Source: Cylindrobasidium torrendii FP15055 ss-10 (lineage: Eukaryota > Basidiomycota > Agaricomycetes > Agaricales > Physalacriaceae). From it: a stretch of 64,000 nucleotides of DNA. Below the pieces are notes generated by a model. It did no database searches and had not been told where the DNA came from. It saw nothing but the letters and a program-made list of their open reading frames with translations. The DNA lies in NCBI GenBank assembly GCA_000934385.1, contig KN880470.1:83646-147645 (forward strand), read 5' to 3'. The translations under genes were made by a program, and so were the position numbers. Positions 24,727 to 35,415 of this stretch are shown one piece after another (position 1 is the first letter of the stretch; each line of letters begins with the position of its first letter).

Positions 24727-25970
24727 TTAATGGTGGGTAGAGCGGCGGTGACGGCGCATCTTGAGACCAGTCGCACGAGCCTGGAGGCAAGTAACATAAG
24801 AGGTCTGGCAGTTGTACGATGCCTGGTCCTCAGCGGAGCCAGTGTACTTGGCCTGGCAGGCGTCCCATTGCGAAGAGCACTCGGAATCGCCGCCGGAGCT
24901 GGAGCCAGATGCTGCTGGAGTTGAAGCAGATGTTGCCGCAGGGGTCGAAGGGGCACCACCAGCAGATCCAGCAGCAGTGCTTGGGCCACTTGCGCCAGTC
25001 GGGGCAGGTGCGCCAGCCGAGGAGGCGGCTCCGGAAGATGCAGCAGAAGACACTGCACCGCCGACGGGAGAGCTAGATGCAACACCGCTGGGTGCAGCCG
25101 CGCTGGAAGATGCAGGACCAGATGCGGAGCCAGAGCCACTGCTGCCGCTGGATCCATTGTTGCTACCGCTGTCTCCTCCAGTGCTTGAAGAACCATCGCC
25201 AAAGACGGCAGGGCCAGGGAAGTCGTATTCGGCGTTGGAAGTGATGGAGTAAACGGCGGATCCAGCAACCCGAAGACCTTCGGATGCGGCATCGTATGCA
25301 CCAGGGAAAGCGGCTGTGTCGGCACTGTCCAGCGAGGTGGAGCCACCGCCAGTCACTTTGAAGCGGGAGCAGCTGGGGTAGAACTCGGCGACGCTGGCGA
25401 GGTTGAGGACTTCATGGCGGAACATGTAGGTACCCTCCTCGATATCGCTAGGGACAGTGAAGGTCATCGCCTTGCCATCCTTCAGGGCGGCTTGGGCCCA
25501 TGTTGATCCCTCGAAGCCAAGCTGGCCAACCTTGGCGAACTTGGTGGTGCCGGCAGCGGCGGAGCTGCAGTCGTCCGCGTCGCATTTGGCCATGTAGAGC
25601 CAGCCGGGGCCGGTGTTGTGTGGCCAGTTGCTTTGCGAGGTGCCGTAGCCACTCTTCCAGAAGAAGGACATGGTGGAACCGGCAGCGACAGAGGGGGTTT
25701 CGTCGGCCTCTGTAGCTACAGGGCCGCAGAACATGTTGTCGCTGCTGACATCGGTGATGGGATTGCTATCTGAGACGAGATAGAACGGGCCAGTCGAGCC
25801 ACTGGCTCCAATTGCGGGAGAGTCCCAGCTTCCACCGTCAGACGTAGTAATGGCTAAGAGACAATGTGAGTGAACCGAATACAAGTAAAAACTGTAAACG
25901 CACTGCTGACGATGCCGTGGGCGGCAGCCATAGAGGCGGCGGCGAGCGTGAAAAGTGCAGAAGAGATCAT
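24727..25970 (-). CDS. Secreted AA9-type lytic polysaccharide monooxygenase-like protein
   Basis: The signal peptide MISSALFTLAAASMAAA is followed directly by HG, so the mature protein starts with the His of a copper brace. One intron (about 25857-25909) follows HGIVS. The core has SDNMFCGPVATEADE, VAAGSTMSFFWKSGYG, NWPHNTGPGWLYMAKCD (second brace His) and SDIEEGTYMFRHEVLNLASV then AEFYPSCSRFKVTGGG (axial Tyr). AA9 enzymes normally have a His and a Gln before that Tyr; here the segment is shortened and reads LASVAEFYP, so both appear replaced. A Ser/Ala/Gly-rich linker of about 100 residues leads to a Cys-containing tail (CSSQWDACQAKYTG, YNCQTSYVTCLQ) and a basic end. Oxidative activity on cellulose is therefore uncertain. 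Confidence 0.82.
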
Positions 25971-27447
25971 GTTGGATTGTCGGGATAGAGAAGTTGCAGC
26001 AAAAGAACGCGAGGGGAGGTGTATACGTCTTGCGTGCGCACCCACAATAACTTTAGAGAGTGTAGGGAAAGAGAAGAGCGGGACCCGGCGGAAGAGAGGA
26101 GGGGAAAATAACGTGAGGGAAAGAAAACAACCTGGTTGGAGCGGCTGCCCTTTATACTCGCTGACAGGCTCCATACACGATCACATCATCATCTCCCGAA
26201 GACGATCTCTGTCCTATTTCTGGCATGGCAACGCCCATAGTGCTCATTGTGCCTGCGCCACTCCAGCGCGGAAAAGGCCTCTTCTCACCTTACTGGCCGT
26301 CTGCACCTTCTGCCCATTGTTCACCTCGAAGCAATCACTTTGTTTCTACCCCACAGGCCAAAAACAAAACAGTCCTGTGTCCGCGCCATCCGTGGCCCTG
26401 TGCAACGCACGGCCGCTTTCTTTTTCTATCAGATCATACCCACACGCTGCGTCCATTTTGAGAGCACTCGGAGTGTTCAAGCGGGGACGGTGGCCATCCT
26501 CGTCATGCAGGTTCCAGTGCCACCAGCAACCGGTTGATGCGTACTTAGCCGCGCCTGCACCAACCAAAGTCCAATTCTAGCGATGCTGCTTGTCCGTCAC
26601 TGTCTGGTCCGTTATCACCAGCTGGTCATCGCGGCGTTGGATTTTGTTCCATAAGGCTGCGTTGATTTCGAGCTGCTCAATCAGAGCTAGGGCCTGTAGC
26701 ACAACAAAGTTTGATGGATTGTAAATTCCTGGACCAATCACCCTAGCATGTTGGCTGTACATCTCGAGCACTATTGTGGAATACTCTGACCGAGCAAAAC
26801 AAGAGGCGTAAGTCGTGCGCAAACTGCAAGGCAAATCTCATTTGCCGGTCATCTCTCCAATGTTCATTGTTCATGTCGCTCGTCCTCGGTCAAGGGCCCC
26901 ACACCAGTCCACAGCCCTCCTTTCGAACACACCGCAAAGACTCTTTCCGCAGTCCGTAACTGCAGACTACGAACGGTTGTCTGTATCGCAGGCGTTCATG
27001 TGAATTCTCCAGTAGTCTCATGTTCCCTCAAGGGGTATCGATGGTCGTTAACCAGCAAGGCAGAGGGCAAGCTATCGCGTTCTCCTCAGCAGTACACGAA
27101 ACCCGCAGCTTGAGACAATGAGATTGCTGCTCTGCAACAGCCTCTTGAGCTGTTCTTAGCTGGAGCCTGGCAATCACCAGATTTAGATGGATACAGTGCA
27201 GAAATATCTCGTACACGGAGCACACTGGCGAGGTCCAGGCCAGAAGCACGCACCGGATGAGAGTGTAGCGTCCCGATGAATATACTTTGTCGGGCGTAGA
27301 CTACCGTGTCGTCCCCGCCGTCCCTCATATGTGAAAGTTCCGCCTGCGTTGCGACCCGGCCAAAGAACAATCAGAGTTCGGTTATCGAGACCGTGCAATA
27401 CAAGTTACAGGGCTGTACAAGATTATTAAACTTCATGGAGGGCTAAG
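25971..27447. other. Intergenic region, unrecognised fragments
   Basis: Upstream of the AA9-like gene, TATAAA on the minus strand (26151-26156) lies 180 bases from its ATG. Minus-strand frames at 26577-26834 (no ATG at its start; contains PGIYNPSNFVVLQALALIEQ) and at 27028-27398 look faintly protein-like. I could not join them into a gene or recognise a family. They may be decayed exons. Confidence 0.35.
26151..26156 (-). promoter_or_regulatory. TATA box of the AA9-like gene
   Basis: TATAAA read on the minus strand, followed by G-rich sequence and a leader of up to about 150 bases before the ATG at 25970. Confidence 0.45.
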
Positions 27448-28865
27448 TCATGTTGTGTCCATAGTTAACATGGTCTCTTCGCCCTCCATCTTGAACCCTT
27501 TCAAGTCAGCTTGATCCATGGCAGCCAGTAGTCCGTCGACATCTGGTGACACGACGAACCGCTTGTTCACTTCTCCTAGAACCGTTAGAGACTTGGTGTT
27601 GGTGTCCAGCGCCACGGCTTGTTGGAGGAATGCGGGTTGTGTTGCAGAAGAGACGTCCAGCAAAATACCATTGGCCATACGAATCTTCACGATCCCACTT
27701 TTGTATACTTCGAGGGTGCCTATGGTGCCGTCGGGACCTGCTGGTGGAGCCGGAGGAGCATCTGTGGTGGAGGCAGGTTCACCTGGAACGTTGAAAGAGA
27801 CCTTTTTAGGTAAAGCATCGGCTCCCGGTGTTGGTTCGGGCACTGGTGCAGGCGGAGGGACAGTCAAGACGCTGAGTGGAGAGGTGAAAGTGGGGAATGG
27901 AGAAGGGAATTGGAAGAAATATAAGCGGTCTTGCCGTAGATCCTATCAACCTTGTTAGAGGTACGGTAAGAAGAAATCGTCAAGCAGTCACTTACGACTC
28001 CCTCGTCGTCCTTGGTATTAGTGAAATCTTCAATAATGTTTTCCAACTCCTCTTCATCTTCACTTTCACTAAGGTCCAGAGCCTGAGAGCGGTCGATTCC
28101 CTCTACAGTGGATGTCAGCCAGTATTCATGGACGCATCAGTGAACGCACCCTCGTCGGACTCCTCCTTCTTCGCTTTCTTTTTCTCTCGTTCTCTCCGCA
28201 GGGCTTCCGGTGCCATCCAATCCATCTCGCGAACATTTTCCAAATCAATGATCTCGACACCGTCGTCCGGTTCAGAGTAGACCTCATTGTCGTCGTCGTC
28301 TTTGACACGGCCTTTCCCCTTGATATCCTGCTCAACTTTGATGCGAGGTGCACGCGAATTTGAGAGGTTCGACGACCCAAATGAACCAGAGGATGGGGCG
28401 GAAAAGTTGGAGCGAGGAACAATGCGTCCAGAAGTGCCAGATGTTCCCAGCGCAGGCCCCATAGCGAAGGGACCAGACGCTGTCATCTCGGGAGCTGGTC
28501 GTGGTCCTGCGCCTCGTCCTCGTCCTGCTCCGTCTCCTCTCCCTCGTCCACGTCCGCGACCACGACCACGGGCATCTGTTGTTGTTGGAATAACGTCTGC
28601 TGTTGGTTCGGCCTTGACCTCACTGCTTCTTCTTTAGCGTTTGAACATGTATGGCGAGGTTGACGCACTCTTTTTTGCGTCGTGGAGGGAGTGTTGGGGC
28701 AAACTTGAGCTTGGGCCCTGCGCTTCCGCCGCGCGGTGAAGGGCGTACAAAGTTTCCCATAGCCTTGGGCTTGCCAGGAGTACTACTTTCTGATAGTGAC
28801 CTTGTGAGAAACAAGAAAGCGCGACAGGCTGAACGCGTACCTCCGCCATTGTTGGGTGCGGACAT
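27448..28865 (-). CDS. RPC53: RNA polymerase III subunit RPC4/RPC53
   Basis: A Pol III subunit of the TFIIF-like RPC53-RPC37 subcomplex, needed for termination and reinitiation. The N-terminus starts MSAPNNGGG and is low complexity, with LKFAPTLPPRRKKE (a basic family motif), an Arg/Gly-rich tract and an acidic/basic middle (RIKVEQDIKGKGRVKDDDDN, MDWMAPEALRREREKKKAKK). The conserved C-terminal RPC4 domain has DRLYFFQFPSPFP, PAGPDGTIGTLEVYKSGIVK, IRMANGILLDVSSATQPAFL and LTVLGEVNKRFVVSPDVDGL. Introns lie near 28790-28840, 28620-28660, 28110-28150 and 27945-27995. The start codon is only 40 bases from the left end of the mobile element, so the element now lies where its promoter should be. Confidence 0.93.
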
Positions 28866-28895
28866 GATAGTGATGGCGGAAAGGAAATGAAATCA

Positions 28896-28905
28896 AGCCG
28901 ATCGC
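28896..28905. repeat. Candidate target-site duplication, left copy
   Basis: AGCCGATCGC, present in the same orientation at 35587-35596 immediately outside the other inverted repeat. Because CGATCG is itself a palindrome, part of this match could instead belong to the inverted repeats. Confidence 0.65.
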
Positions 28906-29080
28906 TAGTCTCGAGCCAGTACGCCCGACTCGTCGACGATAACAAGTGATGTGCCTTGCCGGGCGTCTGGAAGGATTCGGAGCCTATAAGGGGGGGCACC
29001 AAATTGATGATCCAATCAGCCATCACTTACCCGGGTTTTCGCACTTCAACTTGAGAAACGAAAGGCAAAATCTCAAATGC
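28906..29080 (+). repeat. Left terminal inverted repeat of the DUF6589-helicase element
   Basis: Matches the reverse complement of 35416-35586. The inner part is almost identical: GCACTTCAACTTGAGAAACG, ACCCGGGTTTTC, AGCCATCAC and ATTGATGAT are shared, as is GGAAGGATTCGG. The outer part is conserved as structure rather than sequence (see the hairpin). An inward-facing CCTATAAGGGGGGG lies at 28983-28996. Confidence 0.92.
28916..28970. repeat. Terminal hairpin, left end
   Basis: CCAGTACGCCCG at 28916-28927 pairs with CGGGCGTCTGG at 28960-28970, leaving one unpaired base. The loop contains GTCGAC. Total span is 55 bases, identical to the right-end hairpin. Confidence 0.8.
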
Positions 29081-29365
29081 ACGGTGCGGTTTAAATATCA
29101 TTGCCAATAGGTTGTTATTAGTGACTATACAACCGCTTTTGAAAATTAAATCCTTAAGGCTCGATTTCGAGCACGTACAACCATATTAGTGCATCGGATT
29201 CGGTGGCCTGTCAAGTCATTTACAAAGTTGTCAACGAGCGATACAAGGTCAAATGTAATGTAGAACATCGGGAGTAATATACATTATGTATACGGCGAGT
29301 CTTTCAGGCAAGTCTCTTCAGTCTGACTCCTAAGGTTTGAGTCCGTGTCTATCTGCCAAACCATC
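29081..29365. other. Left subterminal region and promoter of the DUF6589 gene
   Basis: AT-rich sequence between the inverted repeat and the DUF6589 start codon. It contains AATATACATTATGTATAC near 29276-29293. No reading frame of interest. Confidence 0.5.
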
Positions 29366-32300
29366 ATGAGCGACCAACCCAAACGACCCCGTAGTGCCGA
29401 ACCAGAGTCGCCACGACATGCGCGAAAGCGATTTGCACTTTACGAGTCTGAAGACGACAGCGAGGGTGTTGGGCCGCCATCCTCGCCGACCGACCATGTT
29501 GCCCAGCGGCGCCGTCTGCCACCTCGTCATGTTAGCTCTCCAGGAGACCCTATATCAGCATCGGCGCCTTCCCAGAGGCAACCAACATTGAACGCAATGG
29601 TACCTTCGGTTTCGACCTCTCTCAATATTCCACCATATCGCCCGCGAAAGACTTGGACACCTTCGAGGCGTGATGCTGCACGCGAGGCCGAGCGCCTGAC
29701 CGAACTGGAGATGACACCGAGCACAGTCGCTGTGCTTGAGGATGCTAGACGCACTGCAAAAGTGAAAAGCGTCGCTTTTGTGGAAGATGAGAAGAGCAAG
29801 CGCGAGCGCCAAAATGCGGCAGCTGGACAGGCTCAGCAGCGGGCAAGGGAGATTGAATTAACGCTGGCAAGGGAAAAGGCCAGAGATGATGCGAAGGTCG
29901 AAAAGGAGCAGATTCGGCAAGCCGGGCGTGCAAGGATGCTTGAGGGGATTGAGAAAAGAGAGGGAAAGCAGGCCAGGCATAAGGAGCCCGAGGATCCAGC
30001 CGCAAAACGAGCGAGTGCGAGGGCAGTGTGGAAGGATGCAAGGGAGAGAGGCTTCGGAAATCCTGCAGAGTTCATTAGACACCTTGTTAGCGGGGGCGGA
30101 GAGGATTCCACGCACGATGGAAGCTTGTCCCAGTTCTATGCCCATGCCAGCGACCTGGCCAGCGTGCTCCACGATGCCAAACCGGGCTGCCTCGATGATT
30201 TTGTCGCCAAACGCCACGCTGATATTCTCCGTATCGAAGCAAGCCAGTTGAAAGCTCATTTCTCCCGTAATCCACAGGTTTCGCTGTCCAAGCTTCTGCA
30301 GGATTTTTCACTTGACAATCTGGCTAAGGAGTTGCCGGTCGTTGCACCTACACTGTGGGAGCTCCTGCGGATTGTTGGAGAGCCTGTGCGGCCAGAAATT
30401 GGGGCGACAAAGCAGAGTACGCGACGTGACCCGGACATGGTGAGTTGAGGTCAAGCAGCACTGTTGATCGCACATTTACCCCGCTTACCCCGCTTACCCC
30501 GCACTTAGATTCGAACCACCATATTCGCAATGCTAGCCATTTCTCTTTCCCAGCGCGCAAACACTTTCCAGACCGTGATTGGCCTCTTTCTCATCGGTTC
30601 TGGGGTGGCCAAAAAGACTGTGGAAGTATTATCCCATGCCGGCTTTTGTGCATCGTATTCCACCATCCTGGAACATATTGGTACGCTCTCAAACGAAGCC
30701 ACACAAGTCTATCGCAAAGTAATGCTGGAGTGCATGTGCTCTATTGTTTGGGATAACCTGAACATTGCCTTTCGAGTGGAAGCCCAACGTATGGACTCCC
30801 AAAACCATTTTGATAATGGAACAACCGCCACATTAATCGCTCTTCGAGATCCAGCCACCGGCGCTCGTGTACCCCACGGAACTCTACCTCTCGATATGAA
30901 GCCCCCACGCACATCAAGCAAGTCCATTGAGTCGTGGACTGTCGAGCAGACCGCTCTCACGCACTCCGATGCAATAATTCTTGAGCAGTGTTCGCTGTGG
31001 CAGCTGCGTCAACTAGCCATCGATGTCATTCCTTCATTGTCACATCTCAAGTCTTCCCTCGAGCCATGCCCCACTGTTGAGCAGATAAAGGTGCACAAGA
31101 CGGAGCAGTATCCTCTCCCAGCCTTACACGAAGACGAGTCAAGCATCGACGGGACTTTGAGCGTATACAAGGCTCTCTTCAAGGCTGTTGGTGTCGACTC
31201 CGGTGAGAAGGTACAGTCTCACGGGCTCTTCTTCTTGGATGGCGACCAGCTTACTGAGTCGCTGATTAACAAGGTGAATGACTTGTTCATTGTGCCATTC
31301 ACGTCTCTCATAATCTCATCTACAGCTCGAGTCTGCCCGCCGAAATGGAAATGACGAAATCGAGTCCTTCCTGTCAGTCATCCGGCGGTTTGGGGGATTT
31401 CACGCAAAGATGGCAGGATGTCGGGCAGTGGTGAACGAGCACTGGAATAAGCACGGCGCCACTTCGGGTCTCTGGTTCGAGAACAATCAGACGCTCCAGC
31501 GCAAGAACATGGTTGCTGGATGGGAGAAGCAGAAAGCTACTCGCTGGAAAGTTTCTCACGAGCTCATAGAGCTCTCGATACGCGGGCATATTTTGGATGC
31601 TCTCCGTATCTCTTGTGGCCATGAAGACATCGACACATGGGCATTATTTGCTTCCAAGGACGACTTCAATACCGTTACCCGTGCGGCTTATGACAACCTC
31701 TTTACAACGATGGCATATGAGGAGGCAACAGACCACATCAAGCGCGATACAACCTTTGAGAACTCTATTCTCCAGAATCGAGATATGCTGTGGTATGTTG
31801 TCCTGGTGAATTCAGTTCGCGCGGGTGACATTGGTCGCGTCATTCTTGTCTATCGGGTCTGGATGGTCATGATGCGGACACCCAAAACCATGCCCAAATA
31901 TGCCGATGCGTTTTTCAAGACGTTTGCGCGACTTGACTTATTTCCGGCCACTCTTCGGTGCGTTACCACTGCCGCAAAGCTCAAACAATGTCCTAACATT
32001 TGGATGCTAGTACCTTCTTTCTGCACAACTGGCTTGTCAACATAACGGGTCTCCCTAATCGCTTCAAAGAGATTGATTTACTTCAAGAGCATCTCAACTT
32101 TTGGGCAAAGGTACGTGCATGTCTTCAAGCAGTGTCATGTAGGTACTTACATCTTCAATCCTATGAAGATCATTTACAACGCAAAAGGCGTCAACCGGAC
32201 TTGGGAATGGCTTGCCAAGGTAACAGTCTGCATCTATGCTCTTCGTGATGCCATGCGAACCGTCCAGAAAGCGTACAAGATACCGGAATACGGGCTTTTG

Positions 32301-32693
32301 CACACTGTTCCGGATATGGCAAGAGAGGTTGGCATGATCGCTGATGTCCTTCGCACCAAGCGTGTCCAAGAATACGCTGAGTCCCGCCCCAATGAAGATG
32401 TGCGTCCAGTACGCGATCTATACGCAGAAGGCTCGAAAAATGCAAATACCCGGAAGGCACTCACCAAATTTACGGCCGAGCAGCGCAGAGCACGCGTTGA
32501 TGGATTTCTTGCCCCGGGGTCGCAGCCTGCCGCAGTGGTGACAATAGTAGACATTGAAGATGATGCTATTGAAGAGCCATACAACATCGACCTCGAAGAC
32601 CTGGAGATGGACCCGGATGAGGCTGCAGCATATGACAATCTCGATTTTGTGCGGGAGCGCGGCATGGATATGGTCGGGGACATGCTAGATTAG
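29366..32693 (+). CDS. DUF6589 protein, candidate transposase
   Basis: A 1031-residue protein from five exons (29366-30439, 30509-31273, 31326-31957, 32011-32110, 32169-32693), all in frame. Residues 1-240 are charged and disordered, with nuclear-type basic clusters (PKRPRSAEPE, RHARKRF) and a Lys/Glu/Arg helix. DUF6589 hallmarks follow: QTVIGLFLIGSGVAKKTVEV, GFCASYSTILEHIGTL, CSIVWDNLNIAFRVEAQRMD, FFLDGDQLTESLINK and IRRFGGFHAKMAGCRAVVNE. The first D in VWDNLNI and the D in DGDQLT are candidate metal-binding acids of an RNase H-type nuclease; that is inference. The C-terminus is acidic. DUF6589 has no assigned function that I know of. Its place inside inverted repeats makes a transposase role likely. 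Confidence 0.85.
30476..30502 (+). repeat. Three tandem copies of TTACCCCGC in an intron
   Basis: Three perfect 9-base units inside the first intron of the DUF6589 gene, ending six bases before the acceptor. They form most of its pyrimidine tract. Confidence 0.85.
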
Positions 32694-32707
32694 ATAGTCA
32701 ATACAAG

Positions 32708-35258
32708 CTATGCCTCCGAGCTACTGTGACTACTGTATCCTGCATCCATCTCACTTTCTCCAAATAACTCAACAAGTTTGGCCTCAAGGAAGTGCTGTAT
32801 AATGTAAGTATTCTTATAGATATCGGAGTCCGGCCTGTTGTACAAGCGCGCATTGTTGAAAATGAGATACCATGCATCACGGAATTGTGACACAGATGTG
32901 TAGCCCTTTGTGGGCCCAGCGTGAGCCATGGTGCGGATGTTGGATATCGATGTTGGGGTCTGTATTTTTTCATAATAGTCCGGGTATTTCTGGTTGCACA
33001 TCAGCCATCAATTGACCTTGTAAATCAAGACGTACCCGAGATGAGGGTCGTCGCATAAAGAGTCCACAAACCCGATTGCCGTCCTTGTCCTCGAGTGCCT
33101 CAATGGCGGCTATGCACTCGAGGAATAGAGGTTGAAGTCGCTTATGTGTGCTCTTTCGGTCCTTGACAACCATACTGCGAAGCTTGCGGTATGCGCGTTC
33201 CTGGCGTTGTTCTTCGCGAACAATGTCTTCCGGATCGGGAAATTGGGCAACAGCCTGCTTGACAACATTCACCACCTCACAACCATATTCGCCTTCCCGT
33301 CCTGCTGCCCAATACCATGGGATAACAGTTTCGAAAATACGAGGCTCGATAACGGATCGAGCGCGACTTACAATAGCCCCAAGCACATCATCGTCGAGGA
33401 TACTGCGAGCGGTGATGGTGCGCTGCCCGGGATAGTCTCTCCGGATAATCCCCATTCGCCATGCTTTCAGAGCCGCTGTGACTGCCATTTTCTGCGCATC
33501 GGTAGGCTTGGGTGCGCGCTTGGGCTTGTACACATTTGGGATCTCAAAGATGACATTTGGAACCGGGAATTGCGCTGGTTGACAGTTGTCGCAGCATCGG
33601 GCCCCATCTGCGACATCAATTCCCAGGCTCACTGTGACATGGTAAGCTTTGGGCGAAATTGGAATAGCATAGACAACACACATTTGTCCTTGTTCTCAAA
33701 GAAGACGTCCCACGGTGTCCGTCGACATTCGTTGGTCGCAATGAACCAAGAGAGTGCTGCAGAATCATGTTTTTGAATGGCCGAGAGCGCTTTGCGCTTC
33801 TTGAACTTCCCAGTCATGGAACTTGCTGACACAGTTGAAGCCCCTTGTAACGCATCTTCCTCGTTGAGATCGATTGCTGCAGCAGCATCTTCGCGCTCCT
33901 GCCGCTGCTGCTCCCCGCGTGGCTCTAAACCGGCCTCGTCCTCCTCTTCTTCATCGCTCTCAAGTATAGTGTCAGCGCACACTTCGCTATTTTTGCTTGC
34001 AGCGGCATCCCGGAAGGCTGTTTGGTGGCGGATGAACGATGCCTTGGTAATGAAGAGGACCACTTCGCCAAAGTGTGAGAAGTTTCGAGTACAGCGACCG
34101 ATTTTCTGGATAAGAGACAGAAAGGTCTCCGGCTCCTGCCATAAAATAACTCGCAGAACGTGTGGGAGGTCAATTCCCTAGCATGTGTTAGACGCAAACA
34201 TAGGGAACTGACATTAGACGCACCATGCCAAGTGCATCGGTGGCAATGACTATGCGCAGGATTCCAGAGCGCAGGTCTCTCTCAATCTCCGCTTTCTCTT
34301 CATCAGAGAGATAGCGGTGATAGAATCGAATGGCTTTCGAAGATAGGTTGGGTGGTGCATGTGCACGAAGGAAATCTTGCATACGCTCTGCTATTGTGCG
34401 TGAATTGACGTAGATGATCGTCTGAGGGAGGCTCTCGGGTGATGTGGCAGGGAATAACGAAACTAAGTCCGCAAAGCTGTCCTGGGCATGCTGGAGAGTA
34501 CGAACTGAGAGCGCGACATTGGGCTTGCGGTTAGATACAGAAATGACTCGAAAGTCGTCGCCTAGGTGTAGCTTCAGGCGCACATCGTCCATGACATCCT
34601 TTGGGAGCGTGGCGGAGACGATGAGCTGTGGTACCGTATTTGGTAGTCGTCGAATGAGTTCAATAAGCCGGCCATATGTTGGCCGGAAATCTGGTCCCCA
34701 TTCCGAGATACAGTGGGCCTCATCGACCGAGAATTGAATGAGATTATCGAGGAAAGGCTTCGATTGAAGCACAATATTTTTGAAGTCGGAATTGTCCTGC
34801 ATTTCGGGGCCAAGCAAGACAACACGGTAGTCGCCATTTGCGACGCGCTAATAGAATACTGAGCGCTGTTGTAGGCCAAAAGAAAAATCACGCACCTTGA
34901 ATTCCCCAACAAGATCTTTGATCTGCGACGTCAATGCTACAGCCCGAATCCCGCGTTCGTTGAGGGCTTTGGCTTGTGCGGTCATGAGAGCAACAAGCGG
35001 GCTTATAACAATCACAGCGGCCTTTGACTGAGTGCCCAAGCGTTTTGCAGATATTATGTGATAGTATAGGGCGAACCATAGAGCAAGGGTTTTGCCGCCG
35101 CCGGTGGGAACATCGAGAATAGTGTGGCGGCCTCGAAGTATGTGAATACCAGCTTCTTCTTGGAACGGGCGGATTTCTGGGATGCCAAAGTCGCTGCACA
35201 ATTTATCCTTGGTATCTTTAAGGATTTCCTCGTCGATGCGGTCGAGTATAGGAGCCAT
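32708..35258 (-). CDS. RecQ-type DNA helicase with C-terminal bromodomain
   Basis: An SF2 helicase in RecQ order. Motifs are IRPFQEEAGIHILRGRHTIL, DVPTGGGKTLALW (Walker A), VVISPLVALMTAQAKALNER, FSVDEAHCISEWGPDFRPTY (DEAH with the RecQ aromatic loop), LIVSATLPKDV, TIIYVNSRTIAERM, and across an intron IATDALGMGIDLPHV, then LIQKIGRCTRNFSHFGEV. The RecQ zinc-binding module follows: NECRRTPWDVFFENK and, after another intron, GARCCDNCQ. Beyond a linker, the last exon plus the preceding exon form a bromodomain: CGLFMRRPSSR joined to KYPDYYEKIQTPTSISNIRT, then YTSVSQFRDAWYLIFNNARL and YNRPDSDIYKNTYIIQHFLE. It most resembles RSC/BRM-type bromodomains. The acetyl-lysine Asn is probably in FNNARLYN. 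RecQ plus bromodomain in one chain is unusual. Confidence 0.9.
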
Positions 35259-35415
35259 GACGGATGATAGAGGGCAAAAAATAGTTAAAGGGGAGTCTCA
35301 AATTCCATGCGTAATAGTCCGTTTTACTTCCGGAGAGCGATCACATAAATCAAGATAAATGTATAGCAAAGAGTACATCGCAAAAAAAATACATGTTAGT
35401 GCGCAAGTTGGCAAA
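35259..35415. other. Right subterminal region and promoter of the helicase gene
   Basis: AT-rich spacer between the helicase start and the right inverted repeat, with A-runs near 35275 and 35381. No gene. Confidence 0.45.

Noticed and set aside
26577..27398. Minus-strand frames that look faintly protein-like
   Set aside because: No ATG at the logical start, no splice path joining them and no recognisable family.
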